Shown here: positions 58,127 through 64,000 of the stretch, in pieces
How the letters are laid out: each line of letters opens with the position of its first letter
How positions within the stretch are numbered: the stretch's first letter is position 1
Assembly (NCBI GenBank): GCA_028753945.1
Contig: JAPNXP010000008.1
Coordinates: 2,976,001-3,040,000, forward strand
DNA: 64,000 bases
Origin: Hexactinellida sp. DTS-2022
Taxonomy: Eukaryota; Porifera; Hexactinellida
Direction: 5' to 3'
Notes under the pieces: model-generated
Databases searched by the model: none
Told to the model about the DNA's origin: nothing
The model's input: the letters and a program-made list of their open reading frames with translations, nothing else
Program-made: the position numbers and the translations under genes

Positions 58127-58848
58127 TTTTTATTTTTATTATTTCTCCGTACCTGGTGCCCTGGCCACACCTGTATACATTGAGGGCTGAAACTTGGCAT
58201 GTAATTGCGGAGTGACCGTCTAATTTGCACCTGGGGTTACGATTTTTATCAAATGATTTAAACACCTATTTAAACTAATTATAGCTCATAACATGAAATA
58301 ATTAATATTGAGCTTGATAAAATTTACATGTACGGATAGAGAACTAAATTCTACACCTTTTCACAGTGCACGAATTTTTAAATTGGGTTTCGTTAGTGCC
58401 ACAATAGAGTTGCAAGTTTCCTTTCTTTACTAACACTTCACTTCCATTGAAAGTGTTAAATCTAATTCTATTGTTTCAACTTATAATAATTATATTGATT
58501 TGACTTGTTAAATCTTATTCTATTGTTTCAACTTGCGATAAATATATTGATTTTACTTATAAATTCCAGCTGGCTTCTATTTAATTGTAGTATTACTAGA
58601 CAATGGATTAAATAAAATAATATATTATAATGAATTTGTTGACTTAATTCAACCAACCGTGGATAACATTGCTAAAATAAATAACTAATAATATAATTTA
58701 TTATCAATACATAATGAATAAATGGCATTAAACTCAAGATGGTTTATGATAGAAACGAACTTCAAATTTATCTACCTTTCCTTGTGACTCCGACCAATTA
58801 ACAAATGGTTCTTGACGCCTTGAGGCGCTGATGACTGGGAAAAAACAA

Positions 58849-58971
58849 ATCCAAAATTGCAGCCTGCACCGACAGCATGTTCCTTTGGAGGCACTATCAA
58901 TAAATAACCAACAAAATATAGTGCCACCAAAGGAACACGAACATGCGTCGGCACAGGCTGAAATTTTGGAT
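58849..58971 (-). repeat. Hairpin H10, followed directly by a satellite
   Basis: Same hairpin with a 6-nt duplication (GGAACACGAACATG). The satellite array 58974-59285 starts within three bases of its end. Confidence 0.9.
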
Positions 58972-58973
58972 TT

Positions 58974-59285
58974 TTACTGTGCCGACTATACTATAGTATA
59001 GTGGCCCAGTATTGGAATCACTGCCTTTATTATTACTGTGCCGACTATACTATAGTATAGTGGCCCAGTATTGGAATCACTGCCTTTATTATTACTGTGC
59101 CGACTATACTATAGTATAGTGGCCCAGTATTGGAATCACTGCCTTTATTATTTTTACTGTGCCGACTATACTATAGTATAGTGGCCCAGTTCTAATCTTA
59201 CTGCCTTTATTTTTATTTTTACTGTGCCGACTATACTATAGTATAGTGGCCCAGTATTGGAATCACTGCCTTTATTATTATTTTT
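58974..59285. repeat. Palindromic satellite, 5 units
   Basis: Same 36-nt core as 53217-55045 with both tail types. It lies between the hairpin end and 'tttctccgtagacggtgccc', a position occupied by a (TTA)n or (T)n run in other units. Confidence 0.95.
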
Positions 59286-60005
59286 TTTTTTTTTCTCCGT
59301 AGACGGTGCCCTGGCCAGAGCTTTATAGTTGATGGGCTGAAACTTGGCATGTAGGTGCGTATGGACCGTCTAATTTGCACCTGGGGTTACGATTTTTGAT
59401 TAACGAATTTTTGACACATCTTTAACACCTTTCAAAATTTGTCTGGTCAATAACTCAAAATATGTTTTACTAAACCCCCAAATTTTATTTCACATTTGGA
59501 TTCACCATAAAATTCTGCGTCTGATGGGAGAGGAATATTTTCAAAAATATGTTTAATTTCTGCCATAAATGGGGGTTGAAATTTCTTTGTTTACTCACAC
59601 TTCAGTTTCAGTATAACTGTTAAATCTAATTCCATTGTTTCAACTTGTAATAATTATATTGATTTAACTTGTTAAATCTTACTCTATTGATTCAACTTGC
59701 GATAATTAAATTGATTTAACTTATAAATTACAGCTGGCTTCTATTTAATTTACCATACAATGTATTAAATAAAATAATATAATATAAGGAATTTGTTGAC
59801 TTAATTCAACTCAACCGTGGATAACAATGCTAATATAAATAACTAATAATATAATTTATTATCAATACATAATGAATGAATGGCATCAAACTCAAGATGG
59901 TTTAAGAAAGAAACAAACTTCAAATTTATCTACCGTTCCTTGTGACTCGGACCAATTAACAAATGCTTCTTCACACCTTGGGCGTTGATGACTTGGCGAA
60001 AAAAA

Positions 60006-60122
60006 ATCCAAAATTGCAGCCTGCGCCGACAGCATGTTCCTTTGGAGGCACTATCAATAAACAACCAACAAAATATAGTGCCACCAAAGGAACATGCGTC
60101 GGCACAGGGTGCAATTTTGGAT
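60006..60122 (-). repeat. Hairpin H11
   Basis: Same hairpin, arm asymmetry kept. Confidence 0.9.
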
Positions 60123-61432
60123 TTTTACTATTTTTATTTCTCCGTAGCAGGTGCCCTGGCCACACCATTATACATTGAGGGCTGAAACTTGGCATGTAGA
60201 TGCGGAGTGCCCTTCTAATTTGCACCTGGGGTTACGATTTTTGATTAACAAATTTTTTACACATCTTTAACACCTTTCAAAATTTGTCTGGTCCATAACT
60301 CAAAAATTGTTTTACTAAACCCCCACATTTTATTTTATATTTGGATTCACCATAAAATTCTGCGTCTGATGGGAGAAGAAATTTTTCAATAAAGGGGTCA
60401 ATTTCTGCCATAAATGGGGGTTGAAATTTCTTTGTTTACTGACACTTCAATTTCAGTAAAGTGTTAAATCTAATTCTATTGTTTCAACTTGTAATAATTA
60501 TATTGATTTAACTTGTTAAATCCTACTCTAGTGATTCAACTTGCGATAATTATATTGATTCAACTTATAAATTCCAGCTGGCTTCTATTTAATTGTAGCA
60601 TTACTATACAATGGATTAAATTAAATTAATTTATATAAGGAATTTGTTGACTTTACTCAACTCACCGTGGATAACATTGCTAAAATAAATAACTAATAAT
60701 TTAATTTATTAACAATAAGTAATGAATGAATGGCATTAAACTAAAGATGGTTTATGATAGAACCATTAACATTTTACATTCCACAACAACGACAGATAAA
60801 GTGATTATATTTATTTTGCGAGAATATTCTTGCACAATTAATGTACTGACGTAATTTATTATAATTAATTCCTTTTGTATTTAACTTATAGACGGTTCCA
60901 ATTGGATTATTGGGGTTATCGAGTGCGCTGAATTCAAATATGATAGTGAAATTCGATTTAAATTAATAATAAGTGCAAATAATTGAACTTTATTTATTTT
61001 GCTGTACATAATAATGGTGTTAAATTATTAATTTATTAATTAAATATTTATAATAATTAGCTAAATTTCATTAATCTCAGAGATGATACAAGATAGAAAC
61101 AAACTTTCAATTTATCAATTGGTCCTTATGCCAGGTACCACCTATACAAGTGGGTCTTGACACCTTGAGGTGATGACATCGTCAAAAAAATGTATTTTTA
61201 CAATTTTGTGAATTAAATAATTCGCATGGGTTGGTTGGAGTTGGGTGAATACCCAACACGCACTTTAAAAATGCTGAGTCATCACAGATTATATTCTACT
61301 GAAACTTGAATATCTCTCAAATGAAGTGAGCTAAATGGAAACTTCCACCACTCTAAGGGTCGTTGCATACTGAAACACCTTTCTGAAATATTTTAACACC
61401 TTCATAGTGATGATGACTAGGCGAAAAAAAAA

Positions 61433-61547
61433 ATCCAAAATTGCAGCTGTGCCGACAGCATGTTCCTTTGGAGGCACTATCAATAAACAACCACCAAAAT
61501 ATAGTGCCACCAAAGGAACATGCGTCGGCACAGCTGCAATTTTGGAT
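61433..61547 (-). repeat. Hairpin H12
   Basis: Both arms lack the same CC/GG pair (TTGCAGCTGTGCCG and CGGCACAGCTGCAA), a paired change that keeps the stem. Confidence 0.9.
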
Positions 61548-62097
61548 TTTTTATTATTATCCTTCCGTATCCTCTCTACAGAAGAGAGTTAATTAACTAA
61601 AAGCCCAAATTTTCAGGATGTGTGTCTCATGGGTTACAGATGTGCACCTGACGTCACGATATTATATCACATTTTTTTGGACACAATTTTACGCCTGTTT
61701 AATGTTAGAAAAAGCACAATAAATAGTGCGCGAATATTCAAATTATATGCATTCGATAGAGAATTAAATTCTACACCTTGTCACAGTGCACGAATTTTTA
61801 AATTGGGTTTCGTTAGTGCCACAATTGAGTTACAAATTCCCTTTGTTTACTAACACTTCAATTCAATTGAAACTTTAGAAAGTGTTAAATCTAATTATAT
61901 TGTTTCAACTTGTAATAATTATATTGATTCAACTTGTGCGATCGAGTAGGCTTCTATTTTCTAATTGAAACCAAAGATTTTACATTCCACAACAACGACA
62001 GATTAAGTGATTATATTTATTTCTGCGAGAATATTCTTGCACAATTAATGTACTGACGTAATTAATTATAATTAATTCATTCTGTATTTAACTTATA

Positions 62098-63388
62098 CGA
62101 GCCCTTCGGTCTCGGTCGCTTCGCGACGGATCACTCTCTCACAAAGGTCGCTTCGCGACCTTTGGTTGTTCGTATTAGACACTACGCAAAACAATTAACG
62201 GCCGCTTCGCGGCCTTACTCTCCTCAAATATAACTCATATTAAATAAGTTAAGCCTGTGACTGGTAAATTACACGTACTCAATTCAGTATGCTGCTATTT
62301 GGGACCCCAGTATGTCAAGTAATTAATTCATTCATTCATGTTATTTACTAACCCAGGATTTTAACAGCATAGTAGTAAATTGTTTGTAAATAGTTGAATT
62401 ACTTTGATAGTAATATTATGCTTATGTGATTGACGTAAGCAAAATACACCTCGAATAGAATAAACTGATGGAAGCCAAACTGGATTAATCAAGTATGTAA
62501 TTTCGGAAATAATGTAGGTGAAGATTAAATCATCAAACCTCAATATATGCAATGATGCAGCAATAGGAGGTTACATTTTTGTTATTGCCTGGCGCAGATT
62601 AAGTGCGAGAATTATAAAAGTTTCTAGAGACATGCAATACATTCTGTTTTATAATGTGACAAAATTATTTGTCGATTGAACCAAAAATGTAAGAGCTGAA
62701 TCCAAATTAGTTCCTACGTGACGTCACATTCCCATAAATTGGTATACGTGTGTCTCATTGCATGTTGTGTTATTATCGAAAATTGTGGGCGAATCGAATA
62801 AAAACTGAATGAGTTATCCCCAAATATGTGCGTTTATGACGTCATAATCCCGTTATTTCGCTTAGAAAACCAATAGATCGTTGTCAGCGTGTAAAATTAC
62901 CCCTGTATGCCAATTTTCAGCTTTCTAGGACTCGTAGTCTTTCCTATTAATTCTGGACAAACACACACACAAACACACACTTGCACTTTGCTATACCTGT
63001 GTTGGTACGATACACTATTTATGGTTGATTAGTGCAGGGACTAATTAATTAACTGTGTCACAATCAGAAGTAAAATGGGAATTCGTGAACTGCTATCAGG
63101 TGTAGAAATTTAGTGTACGTCTAATGATTTGAATTTTCTGCAGATCGGAGCAAAATTGGAAAGCTAGTACAAAATATCTGTTTTTTGCAACCGTGACGTC
63201 ATAATCCCGTTATTTCGCTTAGAAAACCAATAGATCGTTGTCGCAGTACAAAGTTACCCCTGCATGCCAATTTTCAGCTTTCTAGGACTCGTAGTCTTTC
63301 CTATTAATTCTGGACAAATACACACACACACAAACAAACAAACAAACAAACAAACAAACAAACAAACACACAACAATTCCGCTTTTAA
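62098..63388 (+). mobile_element. Small-hairpin repeat element, full-length copy (1.29 kb)
   Basis: Begins CGAGCCCTTCGGTCTCGG, then GTCGCTTCGCGAC, AGGTCGCTTCGCGACCT and GGCCGCTTCGCGGCC. It ends in (CAAA)n and ACAATTCCGCTTTTAATATA. Compared with an empty relative at 19055-19085 (read on the other strand), it appears to sit in a TATATA target. An internal block (about 62830-62960) is partly repeated at 63190-63320. It carries three TGACGTCA octamers. It shares its body with 20662-22045. Confidence 0.8.
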
Positions 63389-63541
63389 TATACAGATGAT
63401 GCTCCCAATTTGTTTATTAGGGGTTATCGAGTGTGCGGAATTGAAATTTGATTACCAAATTAATTAATTTATTATTTATGACAAAATAATTAAACTTAAT
63501 AAATATAAGTTGACATTGAAATTGGTGTTAAATTATTAATA

Positions 63542-63715
63542 CAGTGGAAGCCGCTTAATCGGGAGACGGTTAATCGGGAAATTCGGTTATTCGGGACGAG
63601 GCTTTGGAAACCAATTCGTATCAAATAGTATAAAGTATATCGGTTAATCGGGAGAACCGGATAAACGGGACTAAATTCCTACTCCCGAGGCGTCCCGATT
63701 AAGCGGCTTCCACTG
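63542..63715. mobile_element. pogo-like MITE, CAGTGGAAGCCGC (174 bp)
   Basis: TA on both sides (63540-63541, 63716-63717). Perfect ends CAGTGGAAGCCGCTTAATCG. 'ggttaatcggga' repeats inside. Confidence 0.9.
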
Positions 63716-64000
63716 TATATTAATTAAATAATTATACTAATTAGCTAAATTTGATTAATCTCAGAGATGATACAAGAAAGAAACAAACTTTAAATAAATC
63801 AATTGGTCCTTATGGCACGTGCCACCTATACAAGTGGGTCTTGACACCTTGAGGTGATGATGACATCGTTTAAAAAATGTGTTTTTACAATTTTGTTAAT
63901 TCGATATTTAAAATGGGTTAGTTGATGTTGGGTGATGACCCAACACTCACATAAAAAATGCTGAGTCATCAGCTGTTATATTCTACTCAAACTTGAATAT

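Larger units (their letters stand above)
55046..64000 (-). repeat. Tandem array of hairpin-centred units, right block
   Basis: At least six units in the reverse orientation of the left block, continuing past the window edge. Hairpin spacings are 864, 1430, 838, 1157 and 1427 bp, so short and long units alternate. Long units add 'taagtgattatatt', 'ggttatcgagtgcgctgaat', 'atctcagagatgatacaaga' and 'ggtcttgacacc'. Units are similar enough to have spread by unequal exchange. Insertions: satellite 58974-59285, small-hairpin element 62098-63388, MITE 63542-63715. No coding content was recognised. Confidence 0.85.

Noticed and set aside
62098-62225. tRNA or tRNA-derived SINE head suggested by compact hairpins
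   Set aside because: Hairpins are 5-6-bp stems with 3-4-nt loops in series. I find no cloverleaf, A-box/B-box pair or anticodon arm in the right order.
63300-63375. Telomere-like or LINE-tail reading of the (CAAA)n run
   Set aside because: The run is an internal end feature of the small-hairpin family present in four copies. No reverse transcriptase lies next to any of them.

Overview
This is a eukaryotic, AT-rich window that is almost entirely transposable-element and satellite DNA. Spliceosomal introns (GT..AG), a kinesin exon and element families typical of invertebrate animals (Ginger/KRBA2-type integrase, P/THAP9-like transposase, KDZ-like transposase with a ULP1-PHD partner, hAT, piggyBac and pogo-like MITEs) point to an invertebrate metazoan. 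I cannot name the species; a non-bilaterian or another repeat-rich invertebrate is a low-confidence guess. The only clear host gene sequence is a large 3' exon of a KIF14-like mitotic kinesin (+ strand, about 11.83-13.76 kb).

Layout. 0-7.1 kb: a long foldback element (660-1660), then a minus-strand P/THAP9-like transposase (7080 down to 1694) broken by a nested hAT stack, two foldback elements, a 115-bp piggyBac MITE and two probable 1-nt deletions. 7.1-11.8 kb: no genes; nested hAT elements, a pogo-like MITE and an old copy of the window's main repeat. 11.8-13.8 kb: KIF14-like exon. 13.8-23.1 kb: MITEs, then a tandem array of 0.8-1.4-kb units, each centred on a roughly 115-bp imperfect hairpin, then a 1.4-kb repeat that begins with a string of tiny hairpins. 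23.3-27.65 kb: a decayed minus-strand transposase of a family I cannot name, interrupted by two MITEs, one holding the small-hairpin repeat and its roughly 140-bp minisatellite. 28.8-39.4 kb: a cluster of Ginger/KRBA2-type elements, comprising one apparently intact two-exon copy, an identical but truncated inverted copy, a decayed relative, and isolated ends. 40.1-45.7 kb and 49.2-53.2 kb: two related two-gene units, each with a plus-strand ULP1-protease/PHD gene facing a minus-strand KDZ-like transposase, with about 70 bp between the 3' ends. 53.2-55.05 kb: a 29-unit palindromic satellite. 55-64 kb: the hairpin-centred array again, in the opposite orientation, with a second 5-unit satellite and another small-hairpin repeat.

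The elements are mostly selfish DNA nested in each other. Target-site duplications date many insertions: 8 bp for hAT, TTAA for piggyBac, TA for pogo-like. The strongest candidates for something under-described are the repeated convergent KDZ-like/ULP1-PHD pair, the hairpin repeat whose arm asymmetry is kept in every readable copy, and the palindromic satellite, which in both places abuts the same internal point of that hairpin repeat.
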